64,000 nt of DNA, taken from the NCBI RefSeq assembly GCF_005239225.2, contig NC_133286.1, forward strand, positions 18,614,572-18,678,571, given 5' to 3'. The translations under genes and the position numbers were made by a program. Origin of the DNA: Populus alba. Taxonomy: Eukaryota; Streptophyta; Magnoliopsida; Malpighiales; Salicaceae. A model generated the notes under the pieces. That model did no database searches and was not told the DNA's origin. It saw only the letters and a list, made by a program, of their open reading frames with translations. Shown in pieces: positions 1-12,004 of the stretch (position 1 is the stretch's first letter; each line of letters opens with the position of its first letter).

Positions 1-1743
1 AAATAATTTTTTAAAAAAAATATATTATTCTGATGTATTTTAATTAAAAATTTTAAAAAAAATTAAAATTTTTTAATTTTTTTCTTTACTTCAAATTAAT
101 ATTTTTTTGATATTTTTAAATTATTTTGATATATTAATATTAAAAATAATTTTTAAAAAATATTATTTTAATATATTTTTAAATAAAAAATATTTTAAAA
201 AATAACCATTAAATTACTTTCAAAATTGGTCTAGTTGCCAGCGTTTCATACAACGCGCATAGCCTTTGATTTGTGCTTTACAGGTCCGAGGGAGATGATG
301 CGCGAGACAGATGCTTTCAAAAGATTTATCCAGGGTGTGGTTGTGTTTGCCTGGACAAGTGCTTGATTGGTAATGAACGACAGTGTGATTTGTAAAAACA
401 TTTTTTAATTAAAAATAAATTAACTTTTTTTAAAAAAGATTAATACATTAAAATAATAAAAAATATCTTAAATTCAAATAAAAAGCAGGTTGCATAGAAA
501 AAACAAGAGCAACGTTCATCCAAAACCAAACAAGTGCACTATATTTGTTTTTGACACCTTGTTGGACCATTTCCATGCTAAAAACTTACAAGTCGAGCAA
601 ACAATGAACCCTGTTTTTTCTTTCGTGCAGCTAAACCAGAGTCGAACATTTTGAACATTTAAAAATCTAATACTAAACAAGATTATCTATATTTTATTTA
701 CGAAGTTACAAGAAATATGACTAAATTGAGCGTTTATACCAGGAAGGGTGCTGGACATTACCGTAATAACATCCTATTCAGTGGGGAACCTGACAAGACG
801 AATCCAGGCCACCTAAGCGCTCCACTAAATCCACCCGAATCTTTAAATAACCAAATCCAGACGGAAGACAAGAGGACAGCAGATAGGAAGGAATAAAGGA
901 GAACAGCTAAACATTGCCAACTTGATTAGATAACTTGGATTTTGGTCATTTCCTGATAAACCCCATGTACTATCCAGTTCATCACAAGATTCTCGAGTAC
1001 ATAAATGGAGCGGCAAAATGGATTGATATCTAGAGATAGGAATAACTTCGGAGGGAGTTAAGCTCCAAACAATGAAATATCTTGGAACACATAGGTTGAG
1101 TGCAGGCTGTGACTGGTTAATAACTGTGCCTTTGTGTCAAGAAAAGCCAGAAGAGAACGCGTTAATCTCAATGACCTTTGTATTTCTAGCAATCTTAAAC
1201 AGAAAAGCAGATGGAACTTCTCTAATGCGTGCAATTCACATAATATACTCGAGTAACACCCAGAACACGTTAATTAATTTAACTAGGGCCTCTAAAGTTC
1301 AAGCTGATGTCATGAAGAGCATGTAATACATCAATTTATGAATAAAAGGGAATCAAATTGATCATATGAAGATAAACTTGGAAACATCACGGACCATTCA
1401 AAGGAGAATGCGCTCTAAAAATCCACAAGTAAACATATTTATTGGCTCACGTGTGAAACGGGTTCATATCAGGTACCAAATTTGACAAAACATAGACAAA
1501 AATTCCCGTTGATGCACGCTCCATGTTATTCAATGAGCTGTTCCTTCCCAGCAGTAACCAGAAGGGGAAAAATGTACATCTCTCAGATTCCTGAAAGCAT
1601 CATTGTTTGTCATTACAAGAATAACAAAATAAAAGTGAAGATTTTGTGAAAAATATTACCAAACAAACTAACCAATGATGGACAAAAAGCCAGCAGTAAA
1701 CTGACCTGAATTTAAGAGGGTTTCTAGACTTTAATGAGTATCA
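1..1743. other. Gene-free AT-rich stretch left of the PDH E1 beta gene
   Basis: No reading frame here resembles a known protein. Bases 1-230 and about 400-480 are extremely AT-rich, with runs of A and T and a 'ttaatattaaaaataattttt' style core that recurs many times in this window and looks like a short dispersed MITE-type repeat. The remainder is unique-looking noncoding DNA. It lies downstream of the minus-strand pyruvate dehydrogenase gene, so its right end (roughly 1500-1743) should contain that gene's 3' UTR. Confidence 0.5.
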
Positions 1744-4700
1744 TCAAGCAGCTGCAGCCATTGGCACAGATCTGTAGCAAGCTCTCTTTGCTGCACGAAC
1801 AATATCTTCAACCTGCACATGGCATGAACCAAAAGATAAAAAACACCCAAAAATGCAGCGTGCTTGAAATTCCCATCATGCAAATAAGTCAACATATAAA
1901 AGCTTTAGCTATAAAGAGAACAAAACAAAAGGCCATATAAAAGCTTTAGCTATAAAGAGAACGAAACAAAAGGCCACATTTAGTGGACAAGCTTCGAAAT
2001 AATCACCACAGACATGACTATAGTGTGAAGCCAGAGAGAAAGGGGTTCATTTGGAATTCCTCTATGGATTTTGCTGCTACTGTGGAAAACGGTACTTGGC
2101 GGAAAAGGATTCATAGTGGGGGAATTTATGTCGAGAGGAAAGTAGCAAAGACATCTATCTGATTTAATTCACAGATTGTTTATATGGATACAATTTTATT
2201 AAATGTTGAAGGGATTCTAACTAACCAATAGGTTTTGGAAGTCCAGTGGAAACAGCTAAGGATTTAAACATCTAAGGTAGTAAGCACATCTATGGCACGC
2301 GCCAGAAAATGATCAAACTAGAAGAATTGATATATAAAAACCAAAAAGGAAAGAAATGAAACAGCAGACCTGTGGAACAGCCAATCTCTCTAAATTAGCT
2401 GCATAAGGCATGGGAACATCAGCTCCAGCAATTCTCTCAACCGGGGCATCAAGATAACCAAAGCTCTCTTCAACAACAGATGCACTGCCCACGAAATAGC
2501 ATATTGTGTAAATACATGTGGAGCCAGAATAATTTTGCAGGAGATATTAAATATTTAGTGGAAAGAATACGAACCAGATTTCAGCACCAACACCATGCTG
2601 AGGAAACCCTTCTTCAACTGTCACCAGTCTGTTAGTTTTCCTGACTGAAGCATTGATTGTGTCTCTATCTAGCGGCCTAATTGAGCGCAAGTTAATCACC
2701 TGCATTAACAAGATCAGTTATTTTTGTCATCGGACCTGAAAGTGCTATAAGCTGTATGGGCTTTACGGTCCTTCTAGCAACGGTTTACCTCAGCGCTGAT
2801 TCCTTCCTTTGCAAGTATCTCGGCAGCCTGTGAAACAAACAACCTTGTGATTTCAAATGGAAGGGGAAATGTTTTGTCCATGGCATGTGTTATATATAAA
2901 AACTTGGCACAGGGAATTCTCCAAACAAATGGCTTCATATCAAAACGTTAAACACATCCCATTCTGCACTACAAAATAAATACAGGATGTGTCCCAAAAG
3001 AGGGGCTCAAGTCTCAACAAAATAACAATACAATGTCACATCACAACATTAAAGTAAAAGTAGCATCCACAACCTCCACCCAAATTCAACTACATCAGTT
3101 ATGGGGGCCTGAATATTAATGCAATGCCACATCATTAAAAGAAGCAAGACCACTATAATAGCCACCATCTTTTCCCTCCTGATAGGTGATGGTAAAAAAT
3201 TATTAAATCAATGACAGGAGAACATTTGAAGCGCAGAACAAACCTTGAGAGCATAGCCAACCATTTTTGAAAAGGCTGTAATGGTCACATCCTTCCCTTC
3301 TCTCTCAATCTGTTGAAAGTAAACAATTTGAAGGGAAAATGTAAATGCAGAAATAAATAATTAAAGAGCACAACTGAATAGCAGCTAACTGCAGAAACAT
3401 TGAGAGGAATAATCTTTAAGACTTCAGAGAGGGGTACCTTGGCTTTCCCAATTGGAACGCAAAAACTGGAGTCGAGTACTTCAGCAGAAACAGGGAATGT
3501 CTCACCATATCTGAATAACAAAAGATCAATCAACTATGGACATCAACCTAGGAAAATGTAATAATCACCACTTATCAAGATACTTACAACAACTCATTTT
3601 CAAGGAAAACAACGGGATCAGGGTCCCTTATGGCAGCCTTTAACAAACCACGGGCATCTTCAGATGAGTAAGGAGCCAGCACTTTCAACCCAGGGCAGGA
3701 GGCATACCACGAAGCATAGCACTGAAAGGAGTGTCATCGAGCATTTAGCCCTCAATAAACTGAGTTACAATCACTACTCTGAACAATTTGGCAATTACAC
3801 ACGCATATACACAGAACTTGCTAAACAACATCTTCAACAATAATGTTTCCCTCTTTCCACTATCAAATACTGGGAATCAGTTGTAATCAATAATTGTGTT
3901 TGAACCAAGATTCTCCTAAAACAAAAGAACAATGTTGCTGTCCTCTCCAAGATTTAATATGATCAATTATAAAACCCAAACAATAAGATGGAAAAAAAGA
4001 AGCAAGCAGCTTCTTTTCAGAATACACTAGACTTTGGAGCAGCAACCAATGACCACATGACAAAAATGATTTATGCCATCAAGCCATATACTCTAGTATC
4101 AAACTACAAGGTCATCATTCACAGAGACACAAAAGAGGGAGGGGGAGCTTGCAAAATGACAGATAGATAAGATAGCACAACCACCATACATGAGAGTGTT
4201 GAGCACCAACTCCAGCAGCAGCACCATTAGGCCCTCTGAAAACAATGGGCACTGATATCTGCCCTGAAGACATATAATTTGATTTTGCAGCCGAATTAAT
4301 GATGTGGTCAATTGCCTGCATCAAAAGCCAAAATTGAAGAGCAACTAGTAACAATTTCAGCAAAACCCATCTGAAATCCCAAACAAATATAATTTTGGCA
4401 TAAGAGATCTGAAATGTCAAAGAAATATACTCCATCAACATCACTCTAAAACACATGTTCAATCAATGCACTATCTGGCACCCCAAACATTTATTTGTCA
4501 CTATTGAATCAGAGAATCTCTTTGCACAAGGTATTTATAAACCATAGGCAACCTACAAACCTGCATAGAGAAGTTGAATGTCATAAACTCAATAACTGGC
4601 TTGAGACCATGGTAAGCAGCACCAACTCCAATGCCAGTAAAACCAGCCTGTTAGACATGTAAGAAAAGCAGATGGTGGTCAGGGAACAACCATCACCAAA

Positions 4701-5688
4701 GAATAGAAGCAAAACATCAAATTCCACATCATAAAGTCCAGCGATAAAACCAACCTCTGTGATTGGTGTATCAAGGACTCTCTCGGGACCATACTTGTCT
4801 AAAAGCCCCTTGGATATCTACAGAAAATGAAAAATTCAAGGTAAATGGACCATCAGACTCGTCAACAGAAAAAAATAATAATAATGAAAGAGGGATAGCA
4901 ACAAATATGGAAAACCTCAAATTTATATCATTGGCAAGAAAGTCTGACCTTATATGCACCCTGATATTCCCCAACCTGCACTTCACATAAACACAAGACA
5001 CATAAGAAGAGAACATCAAAAAAAGAACTCCATTAAAACATTGGAGTCTATTCTCACCTCTTCACCCATCAAAAAGACCTTAGGATCAGCTGACATTTCC
5101 TCATCGAGCGCAGTGTTTAGCGCTTCTCTAACTGTTATCTGCACACAATTATAGATTCACCAAGTGCAAAATCTCAGTTTTATCTTCTCCAGGAAAACTA
5201 AGCATACCTTGGCTAAGAGATAACAACAGCATTTAAAAATGTAACTCCACAACCCCAACAAAAAAAACGGGGGGATTGAAAACCCAATACAAGACTGGCA
5301 ATTACGAAAAGCTGAACAAGAGATTTACAAACAATCAATTAAAAAATAATTTTACCAATTATAGTAGCAAAAAAAGTAAATTCTCCTGATATATAACACA
5401 ACCGATAAATTTACAATGGAAAAGAAAATGGCTTTGCATTTACTTCTTTTGCTGCAGATGAATAACCTCTCCATGCCGATACCGCAGGGCGAATCCTCTG
5501 CCCAAAAGCCTACACACAAACAAAAAAAAATTACAAAGAACAAAATAGCAAATGTAAAAGCTACAAATTAAATGAATCAAAAAATAAAGTAAAAATACAA
5601 ACACATCAAATATTAATAATAATAATAATAATAATACCAGGAGCGGAGAACCTCCGGCACTAATCTTTTGCCTTACAATTCCAAACAT
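1744..5688 (-). CDS. PDHB: Pyruvate dehydrogenase E1 component subunit beta, mitochondrial
   Basis: This is the beta subunit of the thiamine-diphosphate-dependent E1 of the mitochondrial pyruvate dehydrogenase complex, which with E1 alpha decarboxylates pyruvate for acetyl-CoA synthesis. I join 14 exons: 5688-5638, 5509-5444, 5138-5058, 4975-4949, 4817-4755, 4647-4561, 4315-4190, 3721-3588, 3510-3438, 3309-3244, 2827-2789, 2699-2575, 2484-2370 and 1812-1744. They give 373 aa, close to the ~360 of plant homologs. Residues 1-39 are basic and Ser/Ala-rich (MFGIVRQK.., RGYSSAAKE), as expected of a mitochondrial presequence. Family hallmarks follow in order: [12 protein letters not shown] (64-75), [26 protein letters not shown] (151-166, with the conserved His at 165), LENELLYGE, and [13 protein letters not shown] near the C-terminus. 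One oddity is His167, where relatives usually have Gln (QHSQ). It falls at an exon end. The Ala-rich tail ends at a TGA. Confidence 0.96.
5614..5637. repeat. (AAT)n microsatellite in PDH E1 beta intron 1
   Basis: About seven to eight uninterrupted AAT units lie directly against the donor site of the first intron of the PDH E1 beta gene. Confidence 0.85.
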
Positions 5689-5701
5689 ATTCTCTCTTTC
5701 T

Positions 5702-5719
5702 CTATCTCAAAAACTGCAT
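5702..5719 (-). promoter_or_regulatory. Short upstream ORF before the PDH E1 beta start
   Basis: Fourteen bases upstream of the PDH E1 beta ATG ends a 6-codon frame, ATG to TAG, coding MQFLR. It would lie in the 5' leader if that region is transcribed unspliced. Whether it is in the mature mRNA cannot be told from sequence. Confidence 0.35.
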
Positions 5720-7129
5720 CCCCAAACAAAACGAAAAGATTAAAAACCTAGAGTTTAGGAAAAGTTCAAATAAATAAATAAAATCAGAACTGTAAAAGAA
5801 AAAATAAAAAAGCAGAAGCCGTGAGAGCACCTTGTTTAAGGCGATGATCAAAGAAATAAATAAATATTTTTTTTCTCACAGGCAGAGCAGGATCTGATGA
5901 TCTGGTAGGGGAGATGAGATGAGGGAATGGCGATCAAAACAGCCACCTCCACCGCCTTCTTCGCTTACTCTTTTTTTTTTTTTTCTTATTATATTATTAT
6001 TAATGATAATTACTCCGCGCGTACTTTTTTCCGATATTTTTATTTATTTGAGAGGGTGGGCACTAATAATATTAGTTTTTCATTGATTCCACGAAAGACA
6101 ACTATGACTTTACTATTTGGAATAGAATAATGACTGGAAACCTGGTTAGCTGGTACTCTTGTGTTGTGAGATCATCTCATGATGTCGTAGTGAGGAATCG
6201 GACGGTAGGCGATGATGAAGTCTTAATGGTGATTGTTTGCTGTTACTAGTTTGAGAGAATGTAAAGTACTAGATAGTTTCTCGTTACAGGATCTCACAAT
6301 TAAATATCTTCATTTTTCCAAAAAACAATCTTGCTGACAGATTCTCTCTCTCTGTACATCCTTGCTGACGGGGACTTGTTTCTCCGGTGTCAGTTTTGAT
6401 GCGCTGTCCTTTTTCTTTGAAAATATGAATTAGAGATGTATTGTATTTTTACTGACTCAAATTAAATGAAATTTAAGATTTATTTCAAAAAAGCATTAAT
6501 TATAGAATTAAATCATTTTAATTTATTTAAATATTTAAAATCAATAAAAATAAATAAAAAATACTTTAAAAAATAACTACTATTATACTTTAAATACCCA
6601 AAATAAACTAAGAATCGCTAAAAGTGAAAAAGCAATGATTATTGACAATTTATTTATTTATTTTAAAATACCAATGCTTAGCGAGTGCACAGGTTATTGT
6701 TGCATTTAGAATTGTGGAAGTAGGTGGGCACATCATGCGGTAGATGGGCGGGCAGCTCGAGCCCACCAACCACCGCAGATATTCAACAGGTACTATCAGA
6801 AACCACAGCAGAACTAATTCGATATTATTTCAATAGTCCACCAGAGTAATTCCACGAGATTTGAAAATCTCCCTGAAAGTTTGAATTGATTAGCCATTAG
6901 ATTTTAAGAGAAATGATATAGCCCGTTTGGGAATGCAGAATAAACAAAAATTGATTAAACATTTTAGGAAGAAAAATTATCATGATCAAAATAAATTATA
7001 TATAAATAAAAAAATAAACTCAAATAATAATTGATTAACATATTTTTTAAAAATTCAAAAACTTTATCTTATATGCAAAATAAATAATATTTTCTTGTTT
7101 TATGGAAGGGAAAAATAAAGAGTTAAAAT
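5720..7129. other. Upstream region of PDH E1 beta and intergenic DNA
   Basis: The first part (to about 5950) is probable 5' UTR and promoter of the minus-strand PDH E1 beta gene. A 5' UTR intron is possible but I cannot fix its borders. From about 6420 to 6600 there is an AT-rich repeat of the window's common MITE-like type. No coding region is supported. Confidence 0.5.
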
Positions 7130-8760
7130 TGAGCCAAAATAACACCAAATCTTTTAGAAAATAATGGATCTAGGCAAAATGAATTTTGAGTTGAAGTCAT
7201 ATGCGCGTGCAGCTCAGGCTCCAGGCTAGAGTTTGGGTGTGCTTTAAAATAATCTAAAGAATCATTCTTTGTAAACCCATGAATAAAAAGTCTAAATAAT
7301 TAGTCTTTTTTTTTTTCATCAACCTTGACAAGTATTTTTAGCATGAAAAACATAATTTTAAATCCAAAACTTTTCAGCCTAATATTGTTTCATGGTGAGT
7401 AATTGAAACTGATAATTAAGAGAAATTATAATGATAATTACCAAAATTAATTCTATAAACAAAGAAGTCTTTGAATTTTCACCACATGCATGCGTGACTC
7501 GAGCTCTAAGCTTGAGTCCGGATTTGTTGTGGAATAATCAAAAGTATTACTTTTTGTTGGTCCCTGAAGAAAGAGTCTGAACAAGTAGTTTTCTTCTTCA
7601 TCAAACCAAACAATTTTTTCAGCACAAAAACATGTCATATTTAGAGCTGAGAAATTTAAGCTTAATATTATATTACAAGGGGTAGTTAAGGCCGAGAATA
7701 AAGGAGATTTATTTAGGTAATTACCATAATTAATTTTATAAGAAAAATATGTTTCAAACAAATTACACGCTTGTTCGAGTCAGGTTCCGAGCCCAAGTTT
7801 GAATTTGAGTTTACTGTAAAATAATAAAAATAATTATTTTTCTCGACCCATAATAAAAAGTTTAGACAATTAGTGTAATATCTTATATCGGCAGGTGATG
7901 ATTTAGATGAGAGCCTTATATGAACATGTTCACTTTGAGTAGTAAGATATATTTTGGGGCCATGTTACTACCAAGAACAAATATATAAGACCCGTAAGCT
8001 AAAGCGGATAATATCTTACTAGTGAGATGGAGTATTACATTAGAGCAACAAATTCGTAAGGCTTGTGGGCTAAAGCGAGCAATATCTTACAAGTGGGGTG
8101 GAATGTTATAATTTGGTATTAGAGCCCAGCTCACTAGCTATCTAGTGGTGCCAACGAGGTTGTTGGGCTCTTTAAAGAGGGTGGACTGTAATATCTCATA
8201 TCAGCGAGATGAGGACTTGGAGGAGAGTTTTATATGAGCATACTTACTTTGACTAGTAAGACGCGTTTTAGGATAATATGTGGCTGCCAAGAACAAATCC
8301 ACAGGGGCCATGGCCCAAAGTTGACAATATCTTGCTAGTGGGGTAGGTGTTATAATTTAACATCAGAGCCGAGCTCACTAGATGTCCAGTGATGCCGATG
8401 GGGTTGTCAGACTTTTTAAGGGTGGTGGATTATAATATCTCACGTTGACGAGTAAAGACTTAGAGAGTGTCTTATATGTGCATGCTCACCTTAACTACTA
8501 AGACATATTTTAAGGTTATGCGTGTCTGCTAAAAACAAATCCGTGAGACCCGTGGCTCAAAATAGACAATACCTTACTAGTAGGGTGGGGTGTTAGAGTT
8601 AGTCTTCTTCTTCATTAACTTAGACAATTTTTTCAACAGAAAAAGATGTCATATCTAAAGTTAAAACTTGTTTAATATTGTTTTATTATGAATAATCAAG
8701 GTTGATAATGAAGGAAATTTATTATGATAATTACTATAGTTAATTTTATATTAGTTTTAG
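7130..8760. repeat. ~285-bp tandem repeat, three diverged units, third unit interrupted
   Basis: Three related units can be aligned by eye. Their anchor motif (a 'GTCT/GTTT' followed by an 'aattag'-like string and then 'cttcttcatcaa') occurs at 7290, 7575 and 7860, a spacing of 285 bp each time. Each unit also contains a 'ggataattaccataattaat'-like stretch. The third unit is split by the TRIM-like element at 7874-8597 and resumes at about 8598. No coding capacity is evident. Confidence 0.75.
7874..8597 (+). mobile_element. Tandem TRIM-like miniature LTR retrotransposon (three LTRs, two internal domains)
   Basis: Three related blocks start with TGTAATATC or TATAATATC and end with TGTTATA or TGTTAGA: 7874-8110, 8187-8354 and 8431-8597. 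After the first and second blocks comes a sequence close to the initiator tRNA-Met primer-binding site (TGGTATTAGAGCC at 8114-8126, and a weaker copy at 8358-8370). Before the second and third blocks comes a purine-rich tract (AAAGAGGGTGGAC at 8174-8186; AAGGGTGGTGGAT at 8418-8430). The order LTR-PBS-PPT-LTR-PBS-PPT-LTR with internal parts of only about 76 bp and no ORF is that of a terminal-repeat retrotransposon in miniature, duplicated in tandem. The flanks ATTAG and GTTAG are a possible 5-bp target duplication (4 of 5 match). The first LTR is longer because about 70 bp of its 3' end is duplicated. Confidence 0.8.
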
Positions 8761-11700
8761 ATCTAAAATTCTCTCTAAAATGAGCTGAAAGTGGAGTGTT
8801 ATGGATAAAATTATACAGATTTCTCACACTTTACTTCACCTTGGTTTTAACTTAGTTTTATTTATATTTTATAACCTTTATTTTCCTTTTTAATTTTTTA
8901 TTTTATAGCTCAAATTCAGTTTTTATAGAGAGATATTTGAGAATTATTTCTTTTAATTCATGGATCATAATTAAAAGTGTATTTAAACAAGATAATTTTA
9001 TTAGAATCTTGTAAAGTTGGTTATATACAACTTGTTTGTACCGAGTAAATAATAAAAAAATCTAAAAGAAAAATAACTTATGCTTGCTTTTTTTTTATAT
9101 TCAACTTATTATATTCTAAGTGATTTAAGAAATAAGTAATTGTATTGTTTTAGTTTAAGTCTAACATATTATATAATTAATATACATGCTAGATTTTTAG
9201 TCTGATCTTCTTATAAGTTTTAATGCATTCTTAAAATGCAAGTTGTATATTATTTTAATTACAAGTTTACATTGTATAATTAAGTACTGATTTTTGAACA
9301 ACAATAACCACCGTCAACAACCATTGCGTATTTTAGCCTAATTTTGACAATGAAAAATTCTTGTCGAAAAGCAACAAAATTAGAAGAAAAAAAAAAGTAA
9401 TTTTGGAATAAAAAAAGCCCACTTTGATAACTGAAGAAAGTTCGGCGCGCGTCCAGGCTCTAAAATATTTTAACACACATATATATATAAATTATTTTAT
9501 ATGATAATTTCAAAATAAATGTTAAAAAAATATTATTTTAATATATTTTCAAGTAAAAAATAATTCGTACTATAATACCAAACAAGATTTTAAGGCATAG
9601 AAAGAAAAACTTGGATTTTTTAAAATTAACACAATAATTAAAAGTTTTGATAAAATAATATTATTTTTTTAAAAAATAATAATATAGCACTTTTTCACCT
9701 TATCATGTTTTAACTTATACTCCAATTAAAATTTTTAAAAGTTATTATTTGCAATAATTATCCCTTATTTTTTAGTGTCAATAATATCATCTGACTTGTT
9801 ATAACAAATAATTCTAGGTAATAAAATGTGAGTCTGTCATAATTAGATAAAGATTTATCTTAGATAAATAACATGGATCGCTTAGTATTTATTAAGATGT
9901 AAGATATATTTAAATTCAAGAGAAAGTCTAGTCACGCAAGACTAAAATAATGGCTAAAAAATACCATAACTTTTAATCCAATCATTAAATCATACTCAAG
10001 TTTTTATATGTTTTTACGGATGAAATCACTACTACAAGTATCAAATCTTTAGATTTTAAAATTTTTATTTAGAGACTAGTTTTGATATTTTTTTTATTTT
10101 TATTATTAATTGACTTTTTAATTTAACTGATTATTATAAACTAGTCAACCAATTAATTTTCAATTCAATATATGTCACTATTGTAAACTGCAATATCAAT
10201 TCAAATCTTATCTCACGATATTTAATTGATATCGTGATTTAAGATGTTACAGTTTATTATCACGATAATTAAAAGTGTAACTCGTTGCTGACATGTCAAT
10301 TCACGAAATAAATATTTTATTTTATTTTACTAAATGCAGGGCTATAAAAATGCGTTTTCCAGTGCAAGAGAGAAAGCAACGGTTTTCATCTTCTATATAG
10401 GCGGCTGAAGCAGTAGCAGGTTCAGTTCTGAGTGTTCTGTTTCTTACAAGAGTCCATTAATTCGAGGCCTTTGAAAAGTTCACACCTCACACTTCGCAGA
10501 ACACGAGACTCGGTCTGTTTTGATCTGCACCTTAATATCTTGCTACAGGAAGCAAACAGCTACCGTCCTTAATATCTGCACTACGAGGAAATAATGTATT
10601 AATTGTTTTTTAAAATATTTTTTTATTTAAAAAAATAAATATTTTTTTTTATTTTTTAAAAAATTATTGTTATAATCAACATATTAAAATAATTTAAAAA
10701 CATAAAAATATATTAATTTAAAAAAATATATATTTTTTAAAAACACTTTTAAAATATAATGACAAACAATCATTATCTTTAACATAAAACAGGATTAGTG
10801 AAGTCAATTATGTGACATCGGCTCAGATAATTAGAGAAATTTCGCAGTATATTAGATCAAGCCATTTGTACTGCACTAGATGGAGCCAGTCACACTGTTT
10901 TGTCTTACTAATTAAATTAACTGAACTGATGAAATAAACTGTTTTGCTTTACATATAATTAGTCATGTAACGTAAAAATATCTTTAAAAAACAATAATAA
11001 AATGATAGTCAAGGGTACTTCACACGCTAAATTTCAACATCAAAGTCACGCGGATGAAAAAAATATAAAAAAACAACAACTAAAAAGATATAATTGACTG
11101 AATCCATACTTTATTATTGATTTTTCAACTTTGTTTATTTAAAAGGTTTACCACTCCTAAATAAAATAAAAACCAACATTATAATTCTAATTCAAATAGA
11201 ATAGAGAATATAAAACTCAAAATTAATATAAAAACCCAGAAACTTCAAAAAAATAATGAAAATTAAGTTTTCTAGACCTTAACGAATTTTTTTGAGTTGA
11301 TTTATTATAAAACTAAGCTTGTAAAATTATCTAGTAAAATTTAAACTTGATTCAATAAAAAATAAAAAATTATGGTTTTTTCTTGTCACACAACATCCTA
11401 TTTCTACATCACAAAAGAGGGCTCGGATTAATCAATACTTAGGTTAATAAAATATAACCAAGTTTTAAAGTGACTCAACACATGTATAGAACTCAAATCG
11501 AACCAGACTAGTGGATTCAGATTTCGGACAGGTCAATCTTATGGTTCAGATTTCCAGCAACAAGCATGTTAAGTGCGAGGTAAGAGCATATGAACTCACC
11601 TGCTTGGGAGGCACGATCACTGCTCCACTGTTATTTACAGAAATTGCATTTCCTTGTCATGTGGCCTGTCATTTCACTCTGCCAATCGAAACTGAAGACT

Positions 11701-11937
11701 AGCAGGGTCAAATTAACACAATAGAAAAACAGGAAGATAGAAAAGCAGAGAACTAGAACAATGAAAATCAAAACAAACAATAATGTTCCAATTTCCAAAA
11801 CCAAGATTCAAATTTGGAAAACCTAACATCTCAGCTCTTCACCATTTTTCTTCCAGTCCAGGTTTGATGTTTGAATTCCTTCAAGTGGCGTCAATTATAT
11901 GAAAAAGAAAAAAGAAAATCAAGGGGTTAAAGATTTT
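8761..11937. other. Gene-free AT-rich intergenic DNA
   Basis: No protein-coding region is supported. There are AT-rich dispersed repeats of the common MITE-like kind at about 9480-9600 and 10590-10770, and an inverted repeat at 10184-10256. The interval 10330-10580 is less AT-rich and has a TATAAA-like string at 10341-10348, but no ORF follows. Confidence 0.5.
10184..10256. repeat. Imperfect inverted repeat
   Basis: Outer arms TAAACTG (10184) and CAGTTTA (10250) flank a core of CACGATAT, a 7-base loop and ATATCGTG (10214-10236). The arms between are imperfect, with an extra ~10 bases on the left. It may be a remnant of a small terminal-inverted-repeat element. Confidence 0.6.
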
Positions 11938-12004
11938 AGACGCACGCAGCGTGGCACCATCACTCCTCTTGCAAGTTTTGGTGGCGCAACGCTAGCGTGC
12001 GTCT
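11938..12004. repeat. 67-bp GC-rich hairpin, tiny MITE-like
   Basis: AGACGCACGC at the left end is matched by GCGTGCGTCT at the right end. Further pairing (AGCG with CGCT, and a GGCACCA / TGGTGGC pair) continues inward with a small bulge. The element is strikingly GC-rich compared with its AT-rich surroundings. Its size and perfect termini suggest a very small non-autonomous hairpin element. Confidence 0.6.

Noticed and set aside
7874..8597. Cassandra-type TRIM with a 5S rRNA-like LTR
   Set aside because: No 5S-like internal promoter sequence could be seen in the LTRs.
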